Shown here: piece by piece, positions 8,302 through 16,160 of the stretch | Layout of the letters: the number at the start of each line of letters is the position of its first letter | Position numbering within the stretch: position 1 is the first letter of the stretch | DNA from: Deltaproteobacteria bacterium | GTDB lineage: Bacteria; Desulfobacterota; Desulfobulbia; Desulfobulbales; Desulfocapsaceae | NCBI GenBank assembly: GCA_002747825.1 | Contig: PDQQ01000010.1 | Location: forward strand, 1 to 32,460 | Length of the DNA stretch: 32,460 nucleotides | Direction: 5' to 3' | Made by a program: the position numbers and the translations under genes | Notes under the pieces: generated by a model | Databases searched by the model: none | Told to the model about the DNA's origin: nothing | What the model saw: only the letters and a program-made list of their open reading frames with translations

Positions 8302-8318
8302 GCACTTTTCTGCACAAC

Positions 8319-8363
8319 CAAAAACGCCTTGAAAGCCGGGAGACTCTCCAGCTTTCAAGGCGT
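8319..8363 (-). terminator. Terminator between convergent tpa and gntR1
   Basis: ACGCCTTGAAAGC (8324-8336) and GCTTTCAAGGCGT (8351-8363) form a perfect 13-bp stem, and the loop can extend it with GGAGA/TCTCC. On the minus strand the stem is followed by TTTTTGG, so it terminates gntR1. It lies 22 nt past the tpa stop and may also act on that transcript, although the plus-strand side lacks a T-run. Confidence 0.85.
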
Positions 8364-8415
8364 GTTCTCATCGCCCGAAGCCCGTCAGATCCGCTTTTGT
8401 GAGCGACCATTCTTC

Positions 8416-9072
8416 TTACAAGGAAACTGCAGCCAGAAAATCTGCAGGATCAAAGGCCCAGTGTACATCACGAAGATAACTGGCGGCATCTTCGGCTCTC
8501 CCCTGCCGCACTAGCTCAAGAAAGTTGTTGTGCTCATCGAGATTTTTTCTATTCCATTTGCGGCCGTAATCCCGACGGGGAAAATCGTAGAGCTGCATCT
8601 TCAGGTTCCGGACATATTTCTTCATCCTCGCGTTATCTGAGAGACTCAGAAAAACATCGTGAAACTGAATGTTTGCAAGATTATGACGCAGGATATCTCC
8701 TTCAAGGTATTGTTCCATCTCACGATTGCAGGCCTCAAAGCGAAGAAACTGCTCTGGCCCGATGTCGTCAAATACAACGAGCAGTACCCTTGATTCAATA
8801 CCGCCCAGGATCTCATAAATATTTTTAATATCCTGTATATCAAGTACGTTCACAACGACACCCCGCTGCGGCAATATGGTCACAAAGCCCTGCTCTTGCA
8901 GGAGAAGCAGAGCCTCCCGCAAGGGTGTACGACTGATACCCAGCTCCTTGACCATATTGCTGACGCTCATAGCCTGTCCGGGAACCAGCGTACCGGTGCG
9001 CATCAACTCCTGCAGATAATCATACACCTGCTCCCGCAGCAACTGGTTACCAGGACGGGCTCGAGTCAACAT
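8416..9072 (-). CDS. GntR-family transcriptional regulator, FCD (FadR C-terminal) type
   Basis: From the ATG at 9072 (GGAGAG just upstream) the product is 218 residues; an ATG at 9108 with GGAAGGGG is a second candidate. The N-terminal winged helix-turn-helix spans about 8-75 (LGISRTPLREALLLL, ILPQRGVVVN). The C-terminal all-helical FCD domain carries likely metal or ligand histidines at FHDVF (His138), EHNNFL (His181) and DVHWAF (His204). Such regulators are usually repressors released by an acid or its metabolite. It lies 82 nt downstream of the first aldehyde dehydrogenase and is probably cotranscribed with it. It resembles the second GntR protein (8416-9072 versus 15146-15808) in both domains, so the two are paralogues. 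Confidence 0.88.
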   Translation of the reverse strand: MLTRARPGNQLLREQVYDYLQELMRTGTLVPGQAMSVSNMVKELGISRTPLREALLLLQEQGFVTILPQRGVVVNVLDIQDIKNIYEILGGIESRVLLVVFDDIGPEQFLRFEACNREMEQYLEGDILRHNLANIQFHDVFLSLSDNARMKKYVRNLKMQLYDFPRRDYGRKWNRKNLDEHNNFLELVRQGRAEDAASYLRDVHWAFDPADFLAAVSL

Positions 9073-9154
9073 ACTCTCTCCAATTGTTACATTACGGCCC
9101 TTGCTCATACCCCTTCCAGGCAGAAACAAGGGCCGAAAAAACAGCCGTCTCTCT

Positions 9155-10681
9155 TTACGAGGCAACACAACTGCGTACAGAGGTATCCTTTTTCCCGCTC
9201 TCTTCAGACAGGCCTTCAGGCGGAGACACCCGGACAGTTGCAACCTTGTTCTGGGTAAAGAAATCTATACCATCCTTGCCCTGCACCTTGTCCGTTCCCA
9301 AAAGAGAATCCTTAATACCGCCAAAAGGCAGATAGGGATGGGGTGCGCACACACCGACATTGACACCGACCATACCGACATCTGCCTCGGCAATAAAGTG
9401 TTCGGTATAGTATTGATTTTGTGTGAAGATACAGGCTCCGTTACCAAAATTCTGTCCACGGACGAGCTCAAGGGCGTCATCAATATCACGGATCTTCATC
9501 AGAGAAACCACCGGCCCAAAAATCTCTTCCTTGGCGATTCGCCGGCAAGGAGTAACATCGGCAAACACGGTGGGACCGACAAAGTATCCGTCCTTATTGG
9601 CCTCGGGAACCTCGGGGTTTCTCCCGTCAAGCAACAGCTTAGAGCCCTGTTCAATACCTATCTCGATATACTCTTCGATGCTTGCCTTGGCCTTTGCAGA
9701 GATAACCGGCCCCATATAGACATCGGGATTCATCGCATCCCCGACGGTAACCGTTTTTGAGGCCGCAAGAACACGTTCAACCATCTCATCATATATCTCA
9801 GGGACAGCAGCAACGATCGATCCGGCGAGACAACGTTGACCGGCTGACCCATAGCAGGAATGGATGAAATTTTCAATAAAGAGATCCCAGTTCAGATCCT
9901 CCATGGCCACAAGATAATTCTTGGCGCCTCCGAGAAGCATCGAACGCTTGCCGCCCAGAGCACAGGCTTCTCCCATCTTCTTGGCGGTGGCGGTGGAACC
10001 AACCAGACAAACACCGCTGATCTTCGGGTTTTCATACCAGGTTCCAGGCACAGAACGATTTCCATGGACAATATTCACAACCCCCGGAGGCAGACCTATC
10101 TCGTCGAAGATTTCCCCCATCTTCTGCATAAACATTGGCGACTGAGTCGAAGGCTTGAAGACAAAGGTATTACCAACACCTATTGCGTAAGGGATAAACC
10201 AGCCAAAAACCAGCGCCGGGAAATTAAACGGGGCAACACCACCAAAGACACCAAGGGCCTGTTTAACAACCCTGCCGTTGATGTTGGTCGCGATATGGTC
10301 AAGGGTTTCCCCCTGAATCAGGGTAGGTATTGACAGGGCAGCTTCAAAAATCTCCACCACCCTTCTGATTTCACCACGTGCCTCACTGATATGCTTTGCC
10401 TGATCGACGGCAATGGCAACGGCAAGCTCCTCCTCTTTATCGACCATCGCCTGACGCATCGCGAAAAGATATCCCATCCTTTTGCTCAGAGACAGTTTTC
10501 TCCAGCTTGCATAGGCGGTATAGGACGAATCGACGGCCAGAAGCGAGGTTTCCTGCGAAGAGAGGGGAACCTCTCCAATCTCTTTTCCGGTAGAAGGATT
10601 AAACAGTGGAACATATTCAACCCCTTCTTCCTCCTGCCATTCTCCGTTGATAAAGTTTTTGACTCGTGTAAAGCTCTCCAT
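9155..10681 (-). CDS. MmsA-type (CoA-acylating) aldehyde dehydrogenase 1
   Basis: The 508-residue product belongs to the methylmalonate-semialdehyde dehydrogenase branch of the ALDH superfamily. Motifs are PFNFPALVFGWFIPYAIGVGNTF (151-173, cofactor fold), LVGSTATAKK (227-236), LLGGAKN (249-255) and the catalytic cysteine in GQRCLAG (Cys284). The glutamate of the ELGGK motif, the general base of hydrolytic ALDHs, is absent, as in CoA-dependent family members; the arginine before the cysteine is implicated in carboxylate binding in those enzymes. The start has AAAGGAG upstream. The native substrate cannot be read from sequence: malonate semialdehyde, acetaldehyde, sulfoacetaldehyde and phosphonoacetaldehyde all fit. 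It is upstream of gntR1. Confidence 0.82.
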   Translation of the reverse strand: MESFTRVKNFINGEWQEEEGVEYVPLFNPSTGKEIGEVPLSSQETSLLAVDSSYTAYASWRKLSLSKRMGYLFAMRQAMVDKEEELAVAIAVDQAKHISEARGEIRRVVEIFEAALSIPTLIQGETLDHIATNINGRVVKQALGVFGGVAPFNFPALVFGWFIPYAIGVGNTFVFKPSTQSPMFMQKMGEIFDEIGLPPGVVNIVHGNRSVPGTWYENPKISGVCLVGSTATAKKMGEACALGGKRSMLLGGAKNYLVAMEDLNWDLFIENFIHSCYGSAGQRCLAGSIVAAVPEIYDEMVERVLAASKTVTVGDAMNPDVYMGPVISAKAKASIEEYIEIGIEQGSKLLLDGRNPEVPEANKDGYFVGPTVFADVTPCRRIAKEEIFGPVVSLMKIRDIDDALELVRGQNFGNGACIFTQNQYYTEHFIAEADVGMVGVNVGVCAPHPYLPFGGIKDSLLGTDKVQGKDGIDFFTQNKVATVRVSPPEGLSEESGKKDTSVRSCVAS

Positions 10682-11020
10682 AATCTACAACTCCTTTCCT
10701 GTGGTGAGGGCACCAGTTAGGTACGATATATTAGGATAATACATCTATAATCAGCTGAAAGCTCATGATAAAAAATGCTTTCAGCCTCTACTTATATACT
10801 AGGATATAAGATATGACAAAAAAAAGCACGTTTTTTTCAAAGGGACAGGACTGAAACAGAAAAAAATACATGTACAGTCGCAGGGTAAGGCAAGAGAGAG
10901 AAAACAAACCACCTCGCAACAAACAGAGAGGTATTCGACGCTTTAGAAAAAACTCGACAAACGATAAAATGACAAATCTACACAGACAAAGGAGCGGATA
11001 TGTTAACTCGGAACGACACA
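10682..11020 (-). other. Intergenic region upstream of aldehyde dehydrogenase 1
   Basis: This stretch holds no supportable gene. It contains three structured elements in the first 140 bases upstream of the start codon: a GTACGATATATTAGGATAAT block (10721-10740), a 9-bp perfect inverted repeat GCTGAAAGC/GCTTTCAGC (10754-10762 and 10777-10785), and a palindrome overlapping a candidate -10 box (10791-10810). The remaining part up to the dctP terminator shows nothing I can interpret. Confidence 0.5.
10791..10819 (-). promoter_or_regulatory. Candidate promoter-operator of aldehyde dehydrogenase 1
   Basis: On the minus strand TTGTCA (10819-10814) is followed after 15 bases by TATATA or after 17 by TATAAG. 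CTTATATACTAGGATATAAG (10791-10810) is palindromic at 18 of 20 positions and covers that -10 region. The minus-strand TATCTTATATCCTAG (10813-10799) resembles the tpa operator, so the same regulator may bind here with lower affinity. Confidence 0.45.
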
Positions 11021-11023
11021 ATA

Positions 11024-11060
11024 AAAAAGCGCGTCTCGAAAAAAACGAAACGCGCTTTTT
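11024..11060 (-). terminator. Terminator of the TRAP operon
   Basis: AAAAAGCGCGT (11024-11034) and ACGCGCTTTTT (11050-11060) form an 11-bp stem with a 15-base loop, 32 nt past the dctP stop. T-rich flanks occur on both strands, so it can work in both directions. Confidence 0.9.
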
Positions 11061-11091
11061 ACGCGATCAACAACAATCAGCTCTAAGAAAA

Positions 11092-12144
11092 TTACAGCTG
11101 ACCGATGTCTTTCAGGTACTCTTTCCAAAGTGCAACGCCCTTGGCATTGGCTTCAGATTTTTCAGCAACCTGAGGCCATACCTCTTCAATGGCCTTCTGA
11201 CGCATCCTGGCGATCTCTTCATCGGACATGGTGATGACCTTGCCGCCAGATTTTTTAAGGATCTCAAGGGCTTCCTTAACACCATTGGCATGGAGCCGTG
11301 AGGTCTCGAAGTAGGTCGGCATAAAGATGCTGTTAATCTTGTCACGCTGCCACTGGTTCAAGGCTTTCCAGCGATCCAGGTTGACATAGATCTCCTGATG
11401 CTGGGCCGGGCACCAACCAGGCATACTGGCATACTGGATAACCTCCTGAAAGGCCATGTCATCGATTCCGCCGGTATCCCAATATACGCCGTCAATGGTT
11501 CCCAGTTTGATCGCGGTGTAGATGTCACCACTGCCCATGGAAACAGGGGCACCGCCCATGGCTGCATGGAACAGACCCTGCGGACCGCCGGCACGCATTT
11601 TCTTGCCAGCCAGATCTTCGAGCTTGTTCACAGGAAACTTGGTGAACATCGCGTTGGGGCCCTGACTGGTCCAACCAACCCACTGCAGGTTACGGTCATT
11701 GGCCGCTTTCTGAACGATGTCACCGATTCTGTACTTGGGATCACCAAACATCGCCGCCCAGGCGTCACGATAGTTGTCGGCACCCATGGCCATACCAAAA
11801 GCGAGCATACCTTCCGGCATATCTCCACCATATACCGTTGCCCATCCGGCATAACCGTCAATCATTCCGGCCATTGTAGCACCAAAGGCTTCGGAGCTGG
11901 AGGTGATGGCACCAACAGGCTCGAGCTTGATCTTTACGGTTCCCTCTGTCACCTCTTCAACCGCCTTAATCCAGGGAACAACACCATTATCCCAGCCTGC
12001 ATCGGATGAATCAAAACAGGGTTGAAAAACCCATTCGGTTACCTTGTCCGGTTTTCCGTATTTTTCTTCAGCCATTGCCGATCCTGCAAACAACATCGCA
12101 CAACTGGCCGCCAACGCGGTCAATCCTATTGTAAACTTTTTCAT
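11092..12144 (-). CDS. dctP: TRAP transporter periplasmic substrate-binding protein (DctP family)
   Basis: The 350-residue product begins with a clear signal peptide (about residues 1-25, cleavage after SAMA). It has the DctP/TRAP solute-receptor fold, including KKMRAGGPQGLF (181-192) with Arg184 at the position where family members bind the acid group of the ligand. A sulfonate could bind the same way. It delivers substrate from the periplasm to the DctQM permease encoded upstream. Context with tpa and xsc makes taurine the likely ligand; 2-aminoethylphosphonate or another C2 compound is an alternative. It is last in its operon, 194 nt after dctQ, with an intercistronic hairpin before it that may raise its expression relative to the permease. 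Confidence 0.9.
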   Translation of the reverse strand: MKKFTIGLTALAASCAMLFAGSAMAEEKYGKPDKVTEWVFQPCFDSSDAGWDNGVVPWIKAVEEVTEGTVKIKLEPVGAITSSSEAFGATMAGMIDGYAGWATVYGGDMPEGMLAFGMAMGADNYRDAWAAMFGDPKYRIGDIVQKAANDRNLQWVGWTSQGPNAMFTKFPVNKLEDLAGKKMRAGGPQGLFHAAMGGAPVSMGSGDIYTAIKLGTIDGVYWDTGGIDDMAFQEVIQYASMPGWCPAQHQEIYVNLDRWKALNQWQRDKINSIFMPTYFETSRLHANGVKEALEILKKSGGKVITMSDEEIARMRQKAIEEVWPQVAEKSEANAKGVALWKEYLKDIGQL

Positions 12145-12181
12145 GCAAAATCCTCCAAACTACTTTGTTAGGGGTTAGAGA

Positions 12182-12222
12182 GCACAGGAGCACCGCGCTG
12201 AGCCCGGTATACTCTCCTGCGC
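12182..12222 (-). promoter_or_regulatory. Intercistronic hairpin between dctQ and dctP
   Basis: GCACAGGAG (12182-12190) and CTCCTGCGC (12214-12222) form a 9-bp stem (one G-U on the minus-strand RNA). There is no T-tract, so it is more likely an RNA-stability or processing element protecting dctP mRNA than a terminator. A second weak inverted repeat, CCTGCA/TGCAGG, lies at 12267-12299. Confidence 0.55.
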
Positions 12223-12338
12223 CTTGATTGAGACCAGCATTTCAGGTAAAACCCAACGCCTTCTTTCCTGCAAACAGCGTAGACAACAACCTGTGCAGGG
12301 AGAGACGGCATACAGGCTGATCACACATACAGCCTTGT

Positions 12339-12857
12339 TTACTTCTTCCTGCGAGATTTACCGGTCACCACAGTGATCAGATCGTTCACCAGCTTCTTAA
12401 AAACCACCAGAAACATAATGACAGCGGAGATCGGGATGAAGGTTTTCAGCGGATAGATAGGTATCGGGACACTGGTCGGGGTCACCTGTTTTAACTTAAT
12501 CGACATAACGGCCGCCCCATAGCCTTTCCACACGAGAACCGTCAGGAACATAAAGGTAAAGACAACGGTGATAAGATCACATATCGCCTTTTTCCTCGCA
12601 GAAAAATTCGCATAAAAGAGATCAAGCTTGACAAAGGCATCATGGTTCAGCGCATATACCCCGCCGACACAGGCCATCATAACCATGGCAACCTGCACCG
12701 TTGTGGCGATCCACAACGAAGGAGAATCAAGGACATAGCGCAGGAACACGTCCGTTACCCCAAAGGTCATGCAATACAGAACGAGAATCCAGCCTATTTT
12801 TCCAAACAATTCGGCAATGACGTCTATGAATTTTTCAATTCCAGCCCAAATTTTCAT
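12339..12857 (-). CDS. dctQ: TRAP transporter small membrane subunit (DctQ family)
   Basis: The 172-residue product has four hydrophobic segments and the DctQ pattern, including VTDVFLRYVL near residues 34-43 and the second-helix region VYALNHDAFVKLDLF. DctQ pairs with DctM in the inner membrane to form the sodium-coupled permease that accepts ligand from DctP. AGAGGAT lies at good spacing before the ATG. It sits 59 nt after dctM and upstream of dctP in the same operon. The M-Q-P order is the reverse of the common P-Q-M order. Confidence 0.9.
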   Translation of the reverse strand: MKIWAGIEKFIDVIAELFGKIGWILVLYCMTFGVTDVFLRYVLDSPSLWIATTVQVAMVMMACVGGVYALNHDAFVKLDLFYANFSARKKAICDLITVVFTFMFLTVLVWKGYGAAVMSIKLKQVTPTSVPIPIYPLKTFIPISAVIMFLVVFKKLVNDLITVVTGKSRRKK

Positions 12858-12878
12858 TTTATCCTCTCGGTTAGCTTT

Positions 12879-12905
12879 GCTGCCCCTTGACTTTAAAAGG
12901 GCAGC
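12879..12905 (-). promoter_or_regulatory. Intercistronic hairpin between dctM and dctQ
   Basis: GCTGCCCCTT (12879-12888) pairs with AAAGGGCAGC (12896-12905), a stem of about ten pairs with one wobble or mismatch and a short loop, directly upstream of the dctQ ribosome binding site. No T-tract follows. Like the hairpin before dctP, it may set the ratio of TRAP subunits. Confidence 0.5.
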
Positions 12906-12916
12906 TGTCCTGTAAT

Positions 12917-14224
12917 CTAATTGAGTTTTGACGGCAACCAGGTCGCGATTTCAGGGAAGAAAAAGATCAGCATCAGCCCAAGCAACTGGAGAAGAATGAA
13001 GGGCCCGACCGACTTATACACATCTCCCATACTGACATTTTTTGGCAAGACACTCTTCAACCAGAACAGTACAAAACCAAAGGGCGGGGTCAGATAGGCA
13101 ATCTGGATATTAACAATAAAGAGGACTCCGAACCAGAGTTTATCGATACCAAGCTCATTAATGATCGGGATATACAGAGGAGTACAGAGCATAATGATGG
13201 CCCAGTCATCCATAACCGTACCCAAAAGCAGTATGATGGCCATCATCATCAACAGGATACCATGTTTACCTCCCGGCATACCGAGAACCATCGAGGTGAC
13301 CAGCTCCTGACAGCCCAGGGAATTAAAGATATTCAGATAGATATTTGCGCCGATCAAGATCCAGAGCCCCATTCCGGTCAACTTGACCGTGGTTTCAAGA
13401 GAGTCTCTCAAGACCTGCCAAGTGAGTCTGCGGTAGACAAAATTGATAAGAAGAGCACCTGTGGCACCAAAGGCGGCCGCCTCGGAAGGCGTCGCAATAC
13501 CGCCCCAGATCGCCCCGAGAACCATCAAGATCAGGATCAAAAAAGGCCAAATTCCCAAAAGGGCCTTTATTTTTTCGTTGAGTGAAAAACTCTCATCTTC
13601 AGGCAGGGCAGGGCCAATATGCGGTTGGACCTTGCAGCGAATACCGATATAGATGATGTAAAAGCTGGCGAGCATAAGGCCGGGTATCATACCTCCGAGA
13701 AAAAGCCCGCCGATGGAAACCTTTGCCAAAAGACCATAAAAGATGAAAGGGACGCTGGGGGGGATAAGCGCCCCAAGGGCTCCTCCGGCACCGATCGAAC
13801 CTATGGCAATCGCTCTGCTGTACTTATATTTCAGCATTGAGGGATAGGCAATCTGCCCCATAGTGATAGTGGCTGGCGGGGTAATACCGGTAATGGCAGC
13901 AAAGATCGTACAAACCATAACCGTTCCCATGGCAAGACCACCGGCAATATGGCCGATGATCTTGTACACCGCGTCATAGGCCGCCTCGGCAATCCCTGAA
14001 AAACGGATAAGACTCCCCATAAACAGGAACAACGGGACCGTAACCAGAACACCATTCCACGGGGTATAATAAAAAGCGCTGGGAATAGCCAACAGGGAAC
14101 GGGGCTCGAGAATGGCCGCAAATAAAACAGCGGTTCCTCCCAAACCCAGGGCGACAGGCAGGCCAAGAAAAAGGCCAACGAACAGACAGCTGAAATACAG
14201 AAAGGTAACTAACTCAATACTCAC
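12917..14224 (-). CDS. dctM: TRAP transporter large permease (DctM family)
   Basis: From a GTG at 14224, preceded by AGAGGAGAG, the product is 435 residues, the family norm; the frame is open further up to 14299, but that extension is charged and has no ribosome binding site. About twelve hydrophobic segments are visible, together with DctM features such as GITPPATITMGQIAYPSMLKY cut short here as ITPPATITMG, IPPSVPFIFYGLL, and the C-terminal TPPFGFVLFW. DctM is the ion-coupled transport channel of the TRAP system. It is first in the operon, about 385 nt downstream of a promoter that resembles those of tpa and xsc. Confidence 0.9.
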   Translation of the reverse strand: MSIELVTFLYFSCLFVGLFLGLPVALGLGGTAVLFAAILEPRSLLAIPSAFYYTPWNGVLVTVPLFLFMGSLIRFSGIAEAAYDAVYKIIGHIAGGLAMGTVMVCTIFAAITGITPPATITMGQIAYPSMLKYKYSRAIAIGSIGAGGALGALIPPSVPFIFYGLLAKVSIGGLFLGGMIPGLMLASFYIIYIGIRCKVQPHIGPALPEDESFSLNEKIKALLGIWPFLILILMVLGAIWGGIATPSEAAAFGATGALLINFVYRRLTWQVLRDSLETTVKLTGMGLWILIGANIYLNIFNSLGCQELVTSMVLGMPGGKHGILLMMMAIILLLGTVMDDWAIIMLCTPLYIPIINELGIDKLWFGVLFIVNIQIAYLTPPFGFVLFWLKSVLPKNVSMGDVYKSVGPFILLQLLGLMLIFFFPEIATWLPSKLN

Positions 14225-14640
14225 GGTCTCTCCTCTTTTGTTGTGGTCCCTTTTCCGGCACAAGAACCCCCTAAAAACGACACTCCAGCTTGTTACCAAG
14301 ATCCCAGGATAGCCAGTGAAACCAGACTGCTACCCCCTCTGATCAAATTTTTACATGCAGACACTCAGAACAAAGAAAGGTCGACAACGGTCAACAACTA
14401 CGAGATCAAGAACAACCGTCCTTTCCGCCCTCGATACGGCAAAACACCCTTCCGTTTCAACGCAAAGCGAACCGTATGAATATAGGAATACCTGAAGTAA
14501 AATCGACCAACCCCAGTTATAACAGGGAAAAGAAAATGAGAGGTAATAACTCCCCTGCACGCCGGAAACACACAACCCAAAGTGCTCCATAGCCAAAAAC
14601 TTAGAGCTGGTATATCAAACATCAGGGGTCTTGTCAACTC
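14225..14640 (-). other. Long leader of the TRAP operon
   Basis: No gene is supportable here. The promoter at 14637-14609 implies an untranslated leader of about 375 nt before the dctM GTG. I see no recognisable riboswitch or terminator-antiterminator pair. The length is similar to the tpa leader, but I found no shared sequence between the two by eye. Confidence 0.45.
14605..14637 (-). promoter_or_regulatory. TRAP operon promoter with tpa/xsc-type operator
   Basis: On the minus strand TTGACA (14637-14632) is separated by 17 bases from TATACC (14614-14609). The core TTGATATACCAG matches CTGATATATTAG of tpa at 9 of 12 positions, and CTGGTATATCAAACA on the plus strand matches the xsc operator at 13 of 15. 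The operator is shifted one base relative to TTGACA, in step with the 17-base spacer. Confidence 0.65.
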
Positions 14641-15145
14641 GTATAAACCTCTTTTCCCTATACTATAAAATGATTTGATTTCAACATAATATAGAGTAGG
14701 GAAAAAGTTGTCATCTCTTGCCCAAACGAGGGAAAAAAGATAAAACTCTCTAGAATTATTTTATTTTTGTTCAAAATTGCGAATTTTTTTCTTAAGACCG
14801 TAAAAGACGAAAAAATCGTAAACCGCTCACCGGTTGCAAGCCATAAATCCTGCAATCCATCGATACAGGCCTCCAATTCCATCGGATTCAGAAAGGCATC
14901 ATTGGCGGATAGAGTCGTTGTACGCAGGAAATTGCAATCGTTCAAAAATGGGTCTACGGGTAATCACGAAAAATCTTTGACTCGAACGTCTCATAGGTAC
15001 AATCTCGCACAGACCACGACAAGGCATGACTAATGCACAACGACTGGAAAACAGCCTGTAGCAGAGGATTATGAAAAAAACACCACCATCTGCTGGAGCC
15101 GGGAAATATCTGTCAATCTGAAAAAGGGTCAAAGGACTCCGGGAA
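14641..15145. other. AT-rich gap with a possible decayed reading frame
   Basis: This gap lies between gntR2 and the TRAP promoter. A minus-strand frame at 14658-14945 has protein-like content at its start (ANDAFLNPMELEACIDGLQD) and then degenerates into low-complexity sequence, and an adjacent frame just upstream reads RRPIFERLQFPAYNDSIRQ before a stop. Together they could be remnants of a frameshifted gene that I do not recognise. No terminator for gntR2 was found. Confidence 0.3.
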
Positions 15146-15808
15146 TTATCTAAAGCTATAGAACCTGTAAATAAATTCTTTCTGCTTTTCAAAGGACCAA
15201 TGTACGTCCTTTAGAATACGGGCTGCCCCCTTACCATCTCTTTTCCTGAGGCATTCTATCAATTGTTCATGGTCTTCACCATTTCTCAACTCCCAATCTG
15301 CAATAAAATTGTGTTTGGGAAAATCATAGAGACGGTGCTTTATTGGCAGGATAAAGCTCTTCATCAAAGAATTATCAGAGATTTCAAGATAGGTATTGTG
15401 AAAGTTAAGATTGCTCTCAAACAGATTCGAAAAATCACCGGCGAGAATCTCCCGGTTCATCTTTTCGTTGATCTTGCAGAGGAGTTGAATCTGCTCTTCT
15501 GAAATTTTCTCGGCAACCTCCTGGATAATATGGGCCTCAATCAAACCGACCGTCTCGTAGGCCTGCCTGACATCATCAAGGCTTAACTGGTTCACAAGTA
15601 CCCCTTTCCGGGGCAGGATGGTAACGAAGCCTTCACATTCAAGATGAATCAAGGCATCCCGGAGAGGAGTCTTGCTTATACCAAGGTTCCTGGCAATCTC
15701 ACCCATATTCACCGAAGACCCCGGGGTCAGAATCCCTTGGTTCATCTGTTTTCGCAAATAGAGATAAACCTGTCTGCCCAAAGACGAATAATTCAGAGAA
15801 TCAGCCAT
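15146..15808 (-). CDS. GntR-family transcriptional regulator, FCD type, paralogue 2
   Basis: From the ATG at 15808 the product is 220 residues. The only AGGAG is 14 bases away, and GTG codons at 15823 and 15820 sit too close to it, so the start is uncertain. The winged helix-turn-helix spans about 8-75 (LGISKTPLRDALIHL, ILPRKGVLVNQ). The FCD domain carries FHNTYL, EDHEQLI and DVHWSF with the likely ligand or metal histidines. It is clearly paralogous to gntR1 (shared SKTPLR/SRTPLR, FVTILP and DVHW blocks). It is the natural candidate for control of xsc and the TRAP operon, which flank it. Its own promoter has a related half-site, suggesting autoregulation. Confidence 0.88.
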   Translation of the reverse strand: MADSLNYSSLGRQVYLYLRKQMNQGILTPGSSVNMGEIARNLGISKTPLRDALIHLECEGFVTILPRKGVLVNQLSLDDVRQAYETVGLIEAHIIQEVAEKISEEQIQLLCKINEKMNREILAGDFSNLFESNLNFHNTYLEISDNSLMKSFILPIKHRLYDFPKHNFIADWELRNGEDHEQLIECLRKRDGKGAARILKDVHWSFEKQKEFIYRFYSFR

Positions 15809-15834
15809 CGTATCGTACACCACTCCTGTTGAAA

Positions 15835-15884
15835 GATGTATCAGATATCATTGGCCATCCTACACGACTACAACAAAAAGTCAA
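15835..15884 (-). promoter_or_regulatory. gntR2 promoter and adjacent operator half-site
   Basis: On the minus strand TTGACT (15884-15879), a 16-base spacer and TAGGAT (15862-15857) form a promoter. Just downstream, TATCTGATACATC (15847-15835) matches the left part of the tpa operator at 11 of 13 bases; the right arm is not conserved. Its location near the transcription start fits autoregulation. Confidence 0.5.
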
Positions 15885-16116
15885 GACAACAAAGCAAACA
15901 GAATAAACGGGTTATCGAACTTTTCCAGGTACGTATCGCGTCAAAAGGGGCAGAACTGAAAAACAGAGAAAGGACAAAGACAGAGCAGTTACAGTGGCGT
16001 GAAATTACAAAATCGAAAAAACGAACAAGAGACAACAGGAGAAGAAACAGCCAACGGTGGACAAGGCCCGCGCCAAGAAAAACGAGACCCGTCTCAAGGA
16101 AAACTGGCAAAAAAAA
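15885..16116. other. Intergenic region between gntR2 and xsc
   Basis: Apart from the gntR2 promoter at its left edge and the xsc terminator at its right edge, I see nothing interpretable here. The sequence is purine-rich on the plus strand with scattered short ORFs that lack ribosome binding sites. Confidence 0.4.
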
Positions 16117-16144
16117 GCAGGAGGTTGCCAAGGCCACCTCCTGC
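16111..16144 (-). terminator. Terminator of xsc
   Basis: GCAGGAGGT (16117-16125) and ACCTCCTGC (16136-16144) form a 9-bp perfect stem with a 10-base loop. On the minus strand the stem is followed by a run of six or more T, 17 nt past the xsc stop. Confidence 0.9.
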
Positions 16145-16160
16145 CAGATCAGTTATCTAC

